The notes below the pieces were generated by a model that ran no database searches, had not been told where the DNA came from, and was given only the letters and a program-made list of their open reading frames with translations. Source: CAYNFR01 sp964396595 (GTDB taxonomy: Bacteria > Bacteroidota > Bacteroidia > Chitinophagales > Saprospiraceae). Taken from it: a DNA stretch of 13,412 nucleotides. Position 1 is the stretch's first letter. The number at the start of each line of letters is the position of its first letter. Positions 1 through 7,566 of this stretch are shown here, in pieces. A program made the position numbers and the translations under genes. The stretch spans positions 1-13,412 of the forward strand of contig CAYNFR010000049.1 in NCBI GenBank assembly GCA_964396595.1. The letters run 5' to 3'.

Positions 1-324
1 ATCCGCTGCACCTGAAGCTACATCCCCTGCTACGCCTGCTGCCGCTTTCGCCGCATCTCCCGCAGCTCCTACAGTAGCTCTTGCCACATCTCCCGCAACA
101 CCAGCCACCGCTTTCGCCGCATCCGCTGTACCTGAAGCTACATCCCCTGCTACGCCTGCTGCCGCTTTTGCTGCATCTCCTGCAGCTCCTACAGTAGCTC
201 TTGCCGCATCTCCCGCAACACCAGCCGCCGCTTTCGCCGCATCCGCTGCACCTGAAGCTACATCCCCTACTACGCCTGCTGCTGCCTTCGCCGCATCCGC
301 TGCACCTGAAGCTACATCCCCTGC
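1..324. repeat. 120-bp tandem repeat inside the DUF937 gene
   Basis: Bases 1-120 and 121-240 are the same 120-bp unit, differing at six positions by hand count (about 95% identical). A shortened 54-bp copy follows at 241-294, then a 30-bp piece at 295-324 identical to the start of unit one. Each full unit encodes 40 residues: one 18-residue block plus two 11-residue blocks, so the frame is kept. The array runs off the left edge, so its copy number is unknown. The unit length and coding nature rule out a CRISPR array. Confidence 0.95.
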
Positions 325-885
325 GACATCTTTTATTCCCTCAAATAAATCCGCAAATCCGAGCTCCATACCCATGCCTGATGGCAATGCACCTTTGATA
401 AAGGATTTTTGAGAAGTCAATAGACTCGCAAGCCCTGCGACATCTAAACCTTTGGTTTTTACTTGCTTACCAAGAAGACCCATGATAAATGGTGTTGCCA
501 ATTTGCTCAATGAACCTACCGTGCCGGAACTGATACCGCTGTGCTTAGATACCATATCCAGCATACCAGTAGTGCTACCACCCATGATAGACTGAAGGAT
601 ATCACCACCATTATTAAAAATCCCGGATAGCTGTCCGGCATGTGTACTGAATAAGTTTGAAGCATTATCGAGAATGCCTGTGTCAGCCTTGCCCAGCATA
701 GACATCAAATCTGCTGCACCTTGCGGGCTTGATGATTTTTTTACAACAGACCCTAAGATGGAAGGCATAATCGCACCAAGTGCTTTTTCTGTGTTTGATT
801 TTGAGGCGCCCAAAAAAGCCGCTGCAGGACCTGCTATTTTGTCACTGACATCCGACTTAAGAAGATCTAATAAATTAAGAGACAT
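1..885 (-). CDS. DUF937 domain protein with Ala/Gly-rich repeat tail (3' end outside window)
   Basis: Reading from the ATG at 885 gives 295 codons with no stop before the window edge, so the C terminus is missing. The first ~165 residues (start MSLNLLDLLKSDVSDKIAGP) have the look of the DUF937 family: short helices, an 'EKALGAIMPSILGSVV' segment near residues 33-48, and several Gly-rich turns. From about residue 186 the protein becomes Ala/Gly/Asp/Lys repeats, with 11-residue units of the form GDxAxAxxGxA mixed with an 18-residue variant. These suggest long amphipathic helices, loosely reminiscent of LEA-type repeats. No signal peptide is seen. The function of DUF937 is not established. In Bacteroidota such domains are sometimes followed by an OmpA-like domain (recalled family knowledge, not visible here). 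It is divergent from the helicase gene across a 109-bp gap. An intact, stop-free frame through the repeats supports coding; the opposite-strand frames are shadows. Confidence 0.8.
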   Translation of the reverse strand, partial: MSLNLLDLLKSDVSDKIAGPAAAFLGASKSNTEKALGAIMPSILGSVVKKSSSPQGAADLMSMLGKADTGILDNASNLFSTHAGQLSGIFNNGGDILQSIMGGSTTGMLDMVSKHSGISSGTVGSLSKLATPFIMGLLGKQVKTKGLDVAGLASLLTSQKSFIKGALPSGMGMELGFADLFEGIKDVAGDVASGAADAAKAAAGVVGDVASGAADAAKAAAGVAGDAARATVGAAGDAAKAAAGVAGDVASGTADAAKAVAGVAGDVARATVGAAGDAAKAAAGVAGDVASGAAD

Positions 886-914
886 ATGAAAGTTGGTTTA
901 AAAAGTTGATATTC

Positions 915-945
915 ATTATAGTTAAAAGACATATTGTTGACGCAA
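915..945 (-). promoter_or_regulatory. weak candidate promoter for the DUF937 gene
   Basis: On the minus strand TTGCGT (940-945) is followed after 19 bp by TATAAT (915-920), 30 bp upstream of the ATG at 885. The hexamers look like a general sigma-70 promoter, but no Bacteroidota-type TAnnTTTG box is present. The rest of the 109-bp divergent gap (886-994) shows no clear motif for the helicase gene. Confidence 0.2.
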
Positions 946-994
946 TTCATAATTATAAGTCACTTTTACGTCAAAATAATTTCTTCAGTAAAAG

Positions 995-3900
995 ATGCTA
1001 AACGAGCTGCTAGAGCAAACAATTAAACTGGCTGATGACGAGAAGGTATCAGTTGATGCGCGGCTGGCCCAGTATAAACAAATTTTTGATTCCTTGCTAG
1101 AGCATTCAGCGGGACAAGAGCCACTGATCTTCACCACCCAATTTGCTTACATCGATTTTGCAGCTACAAAGTATGATTTAAATAACAAATCCAGGTACTT
1201 ATTACAGAAGTTTAGATTGTTAAAATTTGATGAACTTAACGTTAATCATCTCGACCTAGCCGAATACGCACTAAAAACACTTTTCGAAATAAACGGTCTT
1301 TCACCCCCTTTTGATCACCGTGTCACCACCGTATTCAAAAAGCATAAAATCGGAAAAGATCAGCAAATAAACTCATTTATCGCCGTCGAAAAAGTCTTCG
1401 CACTCGAGATCCTACCGGATAAACATATGATTTCAGCACGCACACTGAGCGAACCCTTCGAAGATCGACTTGTATTTTATGATAGAACTGATCGAAATGT
1501 TGATCTCGCTGAACAACTTAAGGAAGTTCACAATAACAATATCCTGCCTTTATATCTACAACTCTTAAATATAGAAGTGGATCAAGAGGGACATTATCAT
1601 CCATCGATGATCGTATTGGAGCCTGATCATCTATATGATGTGACGTCCGTCTCCGAATGCTTCGGCGCATTTATTAATCAACATCTCGGATACCTCGTCC
1701 GCAAATTCAAGAAGAGGGAGATGTCACAAGCTATCTTAATCGGAAATACAGCCAATTTTTTCTTTGACGAGTTGATATACCATCCTGACACAGCTTTTAA
1801 TGATATCGTTAAGCGCATTTTTAAAATTGATCCGCTGAGCTATTGCTTGATCGATGACGAGATGCTACGAACATTAATAAACCTTCTTGAAGCTCAGTTC
1901 AACAATATAAAAAACGCCCTCATAAGCCTTCATAAGTCAATCGACCTCCGCTCGAATAATGCCTATATCGAGCCAAGCTTCTATTCCGCCATTTATGGTA
2001 TTCAAGGAAGACTTGATATGCTTAGTATAGGTGAAGATGCAGCGACTATCGTCGAATTAAAAAGTGGCAAGCCCTACAAAAGCAACAGCTTCGGCCTCAA
2101 TAATAATCATTACCATCAGACCTTATTGTATGACCTCTTAATCGAATCTGCCTTCGGAAAAAAACTTAAACGTCAGAACTACATTCTATACAGCGGTATC
2201 GAAGAAAATAATGTGCGCTATGCTCCGGCTATAAAAGCAGAACAACGCGAAGCCATTAAAATGCGTAATAACATGTTTATCCTGGATAAAAAAATCGAAA
2301 GCAGCGACAACATTATCGACATCATCAAAGATCTAAAAAACTACTTTGGCGAAAATATCAAAGGATACTTGCTAAATGATGTCAACCAATTCATAGAAAC
2401 GTTTGATCAGCTCGATGAGCTTAGCTTGGCCTACTGCAACGAACTATTTAGATTTGTATATAGCGAAATGTTCATTGCGAAGACCGGTTCTCCTATTTCA
2501 GAAATTTCAGGACTATCTTCTTTGTGGACATTTGATATTAATGAAAAAATTAAAAATTACAGCATCATCAATCATCTCATGATTGATCATACCTGTCTAG
2601 AAAAAGATAGCGAAATAATACACTTAAACAGAACAGAGCACACCGCAGCTCTCTCCAATTTCAGAGTTGGTGACATCACCGTATTCTATCCTGAACTAGA
2701 TCAAGAAGCGAGTATTTTATATAATCAGGTGTTTAAATGTGGTATCGTTTCGATGACAGCTCAATATGTTTCCATTCGATTGCGCAGTCGCCAGGAAAAT
2801 TTATCCATCTTCGAGCAACATCAATACTGGCATCTGGAACACGATGTTCTTGACAATGGTTTTCAATCGATGCTCTCTAGTGTGTGCGAATTTGCCCGAA
2901 CCACGCCATATAAACGCCGACTTATCCTTGGCTTGCAAGAGCCGGCATTTTCTACTTCTGAAATTGTGCATAAAATTGAAATCGACCCTCTTCTCACTGC
3001 CGAGCAAGCTGAGATCATTCATAATATTCTGTGTGCCAGAGATTATTATATACTCTGGGGTCCTCCCGGCACAGGCAAGACCAGTGTGCTATTGAAAGAA
3101 CTTGCGCGGATCTATCATCAATACAGTGAGAAAAGAATACTGCTACTCGCATACACGAACCGTGCAGTAGATGAAATATGCGATGCGATCATGGATATAA
3201 TTACTTCTCCTGCCTTTATACGGATAGGATCGCGATTCAGCACTTCTGAACATCTCCGACCATACTTGTTAGAAAAGCAGATCGAGGACATTCATACACG
3301 AGCAGAACTGAGACAGCACATCTTAGGACATAGAATATTCGTGGGCACCTTGGCCTCGATACTTGGAAAAGATAATTTATTCAAACTTGTCGATTTTGAT
3401 CTGTGTATCATTGATGAAGCCTCCCAGATACTTGATGCCTCGTTAATAGGAATTCTAAGTCGTGTCAGAAAATTCGTGTTGATCGGTGATCATAGACAGC
3501 TTCCTGCTGTTGTACAGCAACATCCTAAAAAAAGCCAGACCCGCAATCCCTTACTTCTCGATGCAGGTATTAGTAATTTTAGTAACTCACTGTTCGAGCG
3601 TTTATACCTTAACGCACTAAAACAAGAATGGCGTCACGCCATCGGTTTATTAAGTTATCAGGGTAGGATGCACCGGCAAATCTTGAATTTCAGCAACCAA
3701 TTCTGGTATGATAATAAACTAAACATCCTCCCTACCATTACAAGGCTGACTGCCGACAGGCCTACCTTTTATCCCTCCAATGGTGAAGAAGCAATTCTAT
3801 CACAAAGGATGTTATTCTATCATACACCTACAGATGTCTCCGGTTTTACAAGTAAAATCAACCTTCACGAGGCACGCACCATTGTAAATATTGTCCGCAT

Positions 3901-4285
3901 GATTATAGCGCATATGCGCCCCGATAGTTTTAATGAATCTAGTATCGGGATCATCGCCCCTTATAGAGCACAGATAGCAGCTATCATAGCAGAAATGGCG
4001 CGTGCTGATATTAAGCACAAAGACATGATAACCGTGGACACAGTAGAAAGATACCAAGGAGGTGCACGAGATGTTATCATATTATCCTGTGCCATGAATT
4101 ATAGCTTCCAACTGAAATCCTTGACTGCTATCTCTTCGGAAGGACTTGATCGCAAACTCAATGTGGCCATCACCAGAGCACGAGAACAATTCATCCTGGT
4201 AGGAAATAAAAATATATTACAACAGAGTTACTTTTATGATCAACTGATCAAAAGCAGTTATGAATTGAGTGAGCATGAAGTTTGA
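995..4285 (+). CDS. Dna2-like fusion: RecB/Cas4-type nuclease + SF1 helicase
   Basis: A 1096-residue protein. The N-terminal ~240 residues are unrecognised. A PD-(D/E)xK nuclease core follows: GRLD with D341, ELK with E354 and K356, and the QxxxY motif Q375/Y379 typical of RecB, AddB and Cas4. A beta-barrel-like segment starts near FRVGD (556-560). The helicase is of the Dna2/Upf1 type: LTAEQ Q-motif, Walker A GPPGTGKT (689-696), motif II DEAS (807-810), motif III GDHRQLP (831-837), GRMH, VDTVERYQGG, and motif VI NVAITRAR (1056-1063). It probably unwinds and cuts DNA (or RNA) with ATP in the cytoplasm, in repair, replication or defence. Oddities: the expected motif I His appears as N254, and no CxxC-type iron-sulfur cysteines are seen, unlike eukaryotic Dna2. 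It is first in an overlapping cassette with the GNAT and methyltransferase genes. The leader is A-rich (GTAAAAG) without a clear Shine-Dalgarno. Confidence 0.9.
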   Translation: MLNELLEQTIKLADDEKVSVDARLAQYKQIFDSLLEHSAGQEPLIFTTQFAYIDFAATKYDLNNKSRYLLQKFRLLKFDELNVNHLDLAEYALKTLFEINGLSPPFDHRVTTVFKKHKIGKDQQINSFIAVEKVFALEILPDKHMISARTLSEPFEDRLVFYDRTDRNVDLAEQLKEVHNNNILPLYLQLLNIEVDQEGHYHPSMIVLEPDHLYDVTSVSECFGAFINQHLGYLVRKFKKREMSQAILIGNTANFFFDELIYHPDTAFNDIVKRIFKIDPLSYCLIDDEMLRTLINLLEAQFNNIKNALISLHKSIDLRSNNAYIEPSFYSAIYGIQGRLDMLSIGEDAATIVELKSGKPYKSNSFGLNNNHYHQTLLYDLLIESAFGKKLKRQNYILYSGIEENNVRYAPAIKAEQREAIKMRNNMFILDKKIESSDNIIDIIKDLKNYFGENIKGYLLNDVNQFIETFDQLDELSLAYCNELFRFVYSEMFIAKTGSPISEISGLSSLWTFDINEKIKNYSIINHLMIDHTCLEKDSEIIHLNRTEHTAALSNFRVGDITVFYPELDQEASILYNQVFKCGIVSMTAQYVSIRLRSRQENLSIFEQHQYWHLEHDVLDNGFQSMLSSVCEFARTTPYKRRLILGLQEPAFSTSEIVHKIEIDPLLTAEQAEIIHNILCARDYYILWGPPGTGKTSVLLKELARIYHQYSEKRILLLAYTNRAVDEICDAIMDIITSPAFIRIGSRFSTSEHLRPYLLEKQIEDIHTRAELRQHILGHRIFVGTLASILGKDNLFKLVDFDLCIIDEASQILDASLIGILSRVRKFVLIGDHRQLPAVVQQHPKKSQTRNPLLLDAGISNFSNSLFERLYLNALKQEWRHAIGLLSYQGRMHRQILNFSNQFWYDNKLNILPTITRLTADRPTFYPSNGEEAILSQRMLFYHTPTDVSGFTSKINLHEARTIVNIVRMIIAHMRPDSFNESSIGIIAPYRAQIAAIIAEMARADIKHKDMITVDTVERYQGGARDVIILSCAMNYSFQLKSLTAISSEGLDRKLNVAITRAREQFILVGNKNILQQSYFYDQLIKSSYELSEHEV

Positions 4286-4844
4286 AGTTTTAGAAAACCA
4301 TAGAGCCCAGCTGATACCCATATTAAGCCTAGCACATACAGAAGCGCTCAGACCCTTAGCTATAGAACAAGCACAATTATCACGTTATTCGCCCTCTAGC
4401 TGGCATAGCAATGCAGAATTTGATGCTTACTTCACAGAAGCTATGGCCCAACGTTTACCCTTTCTGGTTTATGACAAGCTACATAAGTGCCATGCAGGAT
4501 CATCAAGCTTTGGTAATTATTCTGCTAAAGATGCCCGTGTAGAAATAGGATGGACATGGATAAGTCAAGCGTTGCAGCGATCAGGACTTAATAGTTCTAT
4601 TAAATATTTGATGCTTTCTCATGCCTTTGAGCAGAACCATATCGAGCGTGTAGAATTTAAAGCAGACGCACGAAATACTATCAGCACAGCAGCCCTCTCT
4701 CGCCTCGGAGCTACTTATGAAGGTCGTCTGCGAAGTCATACAATGATGAATGATGGCCATAGAAGAGACACAGTTTATTACAGTATACTTAAGCATGAAT
4801 GGCCGCCTATTGCTTCTAACTTACTCAAGGATATAAATAGATGA
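4275..4844 (+). CDS. GNAT N-acetyltransferase (RimJ/RimL-like)
   Basis: A 189-residue protein if started at ATG 4275; a GTG two codons upstream (4269) is possible but less likely. It overlaps the helicase end by 11 bp. The acetyl-CoA-binding motif A is seen as EIGWTWISQALQRSGLN (residues 90-106, QRSGLN in the Q/RxxGxG/A position), followed by the helix and the 'DARNTISTAALSRLGATYEG' region (131-150) typical of Acetyltransf_3 enzymes such as RimJ/RimL and small-molecule acetyltransferases. It likely transfers acetyl from acetyl-CoA to a protein N terminus, another amine or an antibiotic-like substrate; the substrate cannot be told. Being wedged between helicase and methyltransferase with overlaps at both ends, it is almost certainly co-transcribed and may be translationally coupled. 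Confidence 0.88.
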   Translation: MKFEVLENHRAQLIPILSLAHTEALRPLAIEQAQLSRYSPSSWHSNAEFDAYFTEAMAQRLPFLVYDKLHKCHAGSSSFGNYSAKDARVEIGWTWISQALQRSGLNSSIKYLMLSHAFEQNHIERVEFKADARNTISTAALSRLGATYEGRLRSHTMMNDGHRRDTVYYSILKHEWPPIASNLLKDINR

Positions 4845-5716
4845 TCTCACGATTAAGATGGATATATAGACTCTTGCATCCGTCATGGCGCACGGTACAT
4901 CTAGACTACCGGCACTCACCGTCACCCCGCTATTCACATGCTGCTAATAATCCGCATCCGGAACTCAAATGGCTCATCGCCAAAAACACAGCTCAGTACA
5001 CAGATTTATTGACGCAGGCATTCAAACTGAAGACCGCTTGGAGTAAGTTCCCTACTGCCTTCGATAGAGATAATCCTGCTATCGCGCATTGGCGCAATGG
5101 ATATTTGCCTGCACTAGACATGATCATGTTATATACCATGATCCATGAAGTCCGACCGCGTATTTATCTGGAAATAGGCAGTGGAACGAGCACCAAAGTC
5201 GCTAGAGCAGCCATTAAAGATTGGGCGCTGCCCACAAAAATCATCTGTTTAGATCCAGCCCCCAGAGCAGAGATACGAGCTGTGGCTGATGAACACATAG
5301 CTTACAAACTTGAGGAGGCGGAACTTAATATCCCGGATATTCTCGAAGCAGGTGATATCTTATTTGTTGACAATAGTCATCGGATCTTACCTAATAGTGA
5401 TGTTACATGCTTTTTTCTCGAAATACTCCCGCGCTTAAAAAAAGGGGTGATCGTACACCTTCATGATATATATCTGCCTTATGACTATCCGGAGTTTATG
5501 TGCGAGCGGTATTACTCGGAGCAATATGGACTAGGCATCAACTTACTCGCTCAACCAGATAGGTATCAGACGATTATGCCTATGTTTTGGGTAAGTCAGG
5601 AAGAGGGTTTTAGCGCTCAGATCACATTACTTCTTAAGGATCTTTCATATGCCGAAAGTCACGGAGGCAGCTATTGGCTCACCATAGCTGAAGATCCCTT
5701 AAAAGTTAAAGACTAG
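4841..5716 (+). CDS. class I SAM-dependent methyltransferase (Methyltransf_24-like)
   Basis: A 291-residue protein whose ATG overlaps the upstream stop in an ATGA. The Rossmann-fold SAM-binding loop is YLEIGSGTST (109-118), followed by the acidic strand end ICLDPAP (135-141), then FVDNSH (175-180) and VHLHDI (205-210), which resemble metal/substrate motifs of catechol O-methyltransferase-like and cephalosporin-hydroxylase-like families. The N-terminal 90 residues are a basic, tryptophan-containing extension with no domain I recognise. No signal peptide or membrane span is evident. Relatives often act in glycan or natural-product pathways on small molecules, but nothing in this window names the substrate. 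It is last in the three-gene cassette, and its TAG stop shares a CTAG with the stop of the convergent E1-like gene, leaving no room for a terminator between them. Confidence 0.85.
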   Translation: MISRLRWIYRLLHPSWRTVHLDYRHSPSPRYSHAANNPHPELKWLIAKNTAQYTDLLTQAFKLKTAWSKFPTAFDRDNPAIAHWRNGYLPALDMIMLYTMIHEVRPRIYLEIGSGTSTKVARAAIKDWALPTKIICLDPAPRAEIRAVADEHIAYKLEEAELNIPDILEAGDILFVDNSHRILPNSDVTCFFLEILPRLKKGVIVHLHDIYLPYDYPEFMCERYYSEQYGLGINLLAQPDRYQTIMPMFWVSQEEGFSAQITLLLKDLSYAESHGGSYWLTIAEDPLKVKD

Positions 5717-6846
5717 TATTTCGGAATTGAAGGATCAATTTCATCCGCCCATGCCAATATTCCGCCTTTTAAATTATAGAGATTTTCGAATCCCTGAGAA
5801 GCCAGTAAAGAAATCGCGTTAGCACTTCTCGCTCCGCTACGGCACATCACTACTACATCCTTATCCGATTCTACTTCAGAGGCACGTGCTAGGATATATC
5901 CCAATGGGATATGTTTGCCTCCAATAGATGCAAATTGGACTTCATGCGCCTCGCGAACATCAATTAGCTCAAAATCGCGTCCTTCCTCCCGCCATTGATT
6001 TAATTCTTTTACGCTTATCTCTCTCATAATAGGTGTATTGTCATTTTTTGAAGTAAGACCGCAAAATTCTTCATAATTAATGAGATGATCAATTTTATCT
6101 GTAAAAGTCTTGCGAAGTCTCAATGTTCTAGACGTACCATTTAGCCCATCATATATGAATAGCCTACCGGCCAAGGTTCTTCCTATGCCCGCGATAACCT
6201 TGATGGCTTCTAAGGCTTGTAAACTCCCGATCATCCCTGGCAATGCACCGATCACACCACCAGCTGCGCAATCGGGTACTGTATGAGGTCGTGGTGGATA
6301 AGGATAAACATCTCTATAAGTGATTCTTTCACCTCGGTCATCGACATAATTAAATACCGCCACATGACCTTCATATTGATACACCGAAGCATATATATAT
6401 GGCCTGTCGGCCAATGAACAAGCATCATTAATAAGATAGCGTGTAGCGAAATTATCCGTACAGTCTAGGACGATATCTGATTGTCGCACTAATCCCAAAG
6501 CATTATCCACTGTCAAAAAACATTCAATAGCCAACACCTCCGCTTCGGGATTAATCTTGAGGATGGTTTGTCGAGCAAAATGCACTTTAGAAAAGCCGAC
6601 ATGACTTAAGTCATAAATAACTTGTCTATGAAGATTGCTGACAGAAACCACATCACCATCAATAAGAATGAACGAGCCGACTCCTGCCGCAGCTAGGTAT
6701 TGCACGACAGGCACACCCAGACCACCCACTCCCACCACTAGCACCTTGGTACCTAAGAGAGAGCGTTGTTGTTCAATCCCAAATCCCGGAAGATTGAGAT
6801 GTCGAGCATATTTCGAATATTCGTCAAGAGATAATTCCTCATTCAT
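5713..6846 (-). CDS. E1-like adenylyltransferase with rhodanese domain (MoeB/ThiF/MoeZ type)
   Basis: A 377-residue protein. The N-terminal domain has the ATP-binding GVGGLG (39-44), the SNLHRQ helix (70-75), DCTDNF (128-133) and the cysteine of VPDCAAGGVIG (C193), which aligns by eye with the catalytic cysteine region of Uba4/MOCS3. A C-terminal rhodanese domain begins near residue 275 and carries the active loop CRSGAR with C335. Members adenylate the C-terminal glycine of a small sulfur carrier (MoaD or ThiS type), and the rhodanese cysteine delivers sulfur as a persulfide for molybdopterin, thiamine or tRNA thiolation. The two CxxC pairs that bind zinc in E. coli MoeB are absent: the first is replaced around YRDVYPYPP (177-185), the second leaves only C262. 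No carrier-protein gene is in the window. It is convergent with the methyltransferase gene, overlapping by 4 bp. MoeB, ThiF and MoeZ cannot be told apart here. Confidence 0.9.
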   Translation of the reverse strand: MNEELSLDEYSKYARHLNLPGFGIEQQRSLLGTKVLVVGVGGLGVPVVQYLAAAGVGSFILIDGDVVSVSNLHRQVIYDLSHVGFSKVHFARQTILKINPEAEVLAIECFLTVDNALGLVRQSDIVLDCTDNFATRYLINDACSLADRPYIYASVYQYEGHVAVFNYVDDRGERITYRDVYPYPPRPHTVPDCAAGGVIGALPGMIGSLQALEAIKVIAGIGRTLAGRLFIYDGLNGTSRTLRLRKTFTDKIDHLINYEEFCGLTSKNDNTPIMREISVKELNQWREEGRDFELIDVREAHEVQFASIGGKHIPLGYILARASEVESDKDVVVMCRSGARSANAISLLASQGFENLYNLKGGILAWADEIDPSIPKY

Positions 6847-6851
6847 GTAGT

Positions 6852-6859
6852 CAAAAATA
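6852..6859 (-). promoter_or_regulatory. candidate -7 box for the E1-like/rhodanese gene
   Basis: The minus strand reads TATTTTTG, an exact match to the Bacteroidota -7 consensus TAnnTTTG, five bases before the ATG at 6846. If used, transcription would begin at or next to the start codon, giving a leaderless or nearly leaderless mRNA. No TTG box is present at the expected ~20-bp spacing upstream, so this may be chance. Confidence 0.3.
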
Positions 6860-7110
6860 GTGTAGAAAATGTAAGCGTGTTGTCGATGCTATGTTGCTAG
6901 GCAGAAAGCGCGTAAAATTAAAGCTCCAATTTTTTAGACCTCGAGTTATTTAAGTTGCACTTATTGGCTTATATCAGCTATCTCAGCATGTATTAGATTG
7001 CTCTTCTTCCTTACACCGCAAATACCACATGGGCGTACAGTTGTGTATATGGACTGGACAGGACGATTTTTTACCTTTCGCGCCTCTGGTGCTTGATTAA
7101 TGATTTTTAT

Positions 7111-7170
7111 GTTTTTTCTAAAAACATTTCACCCTCGCGGGTAGGGTGTCAAAATGTTGTGCTAGAAAAC
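7111..7170. repeat. 60-nt imperfect hairpin
   Basis: Pairing by hand: GTTTT(TT)CTA at 7111-7120 with TAGAAAAC at 7163-7170; ACATTT at 7124-7129 with AAATGT at 7152-7157; CACCCT at 7130-7135 with AGGGTG at 7143-7148; loop CGCGGGT at 7136-7142. One 3-base bulge and one internal loop interrupt the stem. There is no T-run right after it on the plus strand, so it is not a standard terminator. It could be a small-RNA stem or a remnant of a small repeat element. Confidence 0.6.
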
Positions 7171-7173
7171 AAT

Positions 7174-7187
7174 TCCTAAATTTAGGA
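7174..7187. repeat. 14-bp perfect palindrome
   Basis: TCCTAAATTTAGGA reads the same on both strands and sits directly after the 60-nt hairpin. It could be a dimer-binding operator. No gene start lies close by. Confidence 0.4.
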
Positions 7188-7514
7188 CAACCCTTCCATG
7201 AGTAGGCAAAGACAAATAGGCTAAGTGTTGTTAACCAAAATAAAAAGCATATTGTGGACACTTTACCCTTTCAGGGAAGCAGGTCTAGCTAATAATTTTT
7301 ACCATTTACTCAAACACATATATCTGGTCAACTGGATTCAAAAAATGCGGGCGGGGAATGTCCGCAAGGCGGGTGTGGGTGCCTGGCGGTTGGGTATTAT
7401 ACAGACGGGTGTTTTTAGGTGGCTGAAAAAAGTCACAAAAAGTCTTGAGTGGACACGCTTTCACTTCTTGCAGAATTGTTATTATCTGGGCGTCATTTAG
7501 GTCTCACTAAACAT

Positions 7515-7532
7515 ATTACATTTAAATGTAAT
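7515..7532. promoter_or_regulatory. 18-bp perfect palindrome upstream of ftsK
   Basis: ATTACATTTAAATGTAAT is perfectly palindromic and lies about 66 bp upstream of the candidate -7 box of ftsK. Its size and symmetry fit the binding site of a homodimeric regulator, though in such AT-rich DNA it may be accidental. No cognate regulator is evident. Confidence 0.4.
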
Positions 7533-7540
7533 CTGTAAAT

Positions 7541-7566
7541 AACATATATTCAATATTATATATGTT
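7541..7566. repeat. AT-rich inverted repeat upstream of ftsK
   Basis: AACATATA (7541-7548) and TATATGTT (7559-7566) form an 8-bp inverted repeat with a 10-bp spacer, immediately downstream of the 18-bp palindrome. A short tandem TAATATG pair follows at 7578-7591. Together they make a symmetric AT-rich control region ahead of the -7 box. Confidence 0.35.

Noticed and set aside
1..324. Regular repeats resembling a CRISPR array
   Set aside because: The 120-bp units are contiguous, have no unique spacers and keep an open frame in the DUF937 gene.
201..889. Plus-strand open frames at 201-398 and 674-889
   Set aside because: They are antisense to the stop-free DUF937 frame; the first is a Pro/His/Leu repeat product that only mirrors the repeat DNA.
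2766..4057. Short open frames on both strands inside the helicase gene
   Set aside because: They overlap a long frame carrying all the helicase motifs and have no features of their own.
4269..4271. GTG as start of the acetyltransferase gene
   Set aside because: The ATG at 4275, two codons on, is the more usual start, and the extra residues add no motif. The GTG cannot be strictly excluded.
7253..7465. Two TGGACAC-containing stretches as insertion-sequence ends
   Set aside because: They are in direct, not inverted, orientation, have no flanking target duplication and no transposase between them.
7225..7500. 91-codon GTG-started gene
   Set aside because: No recognisable family, weak start and no promoter or leader support; kept only as a finding.
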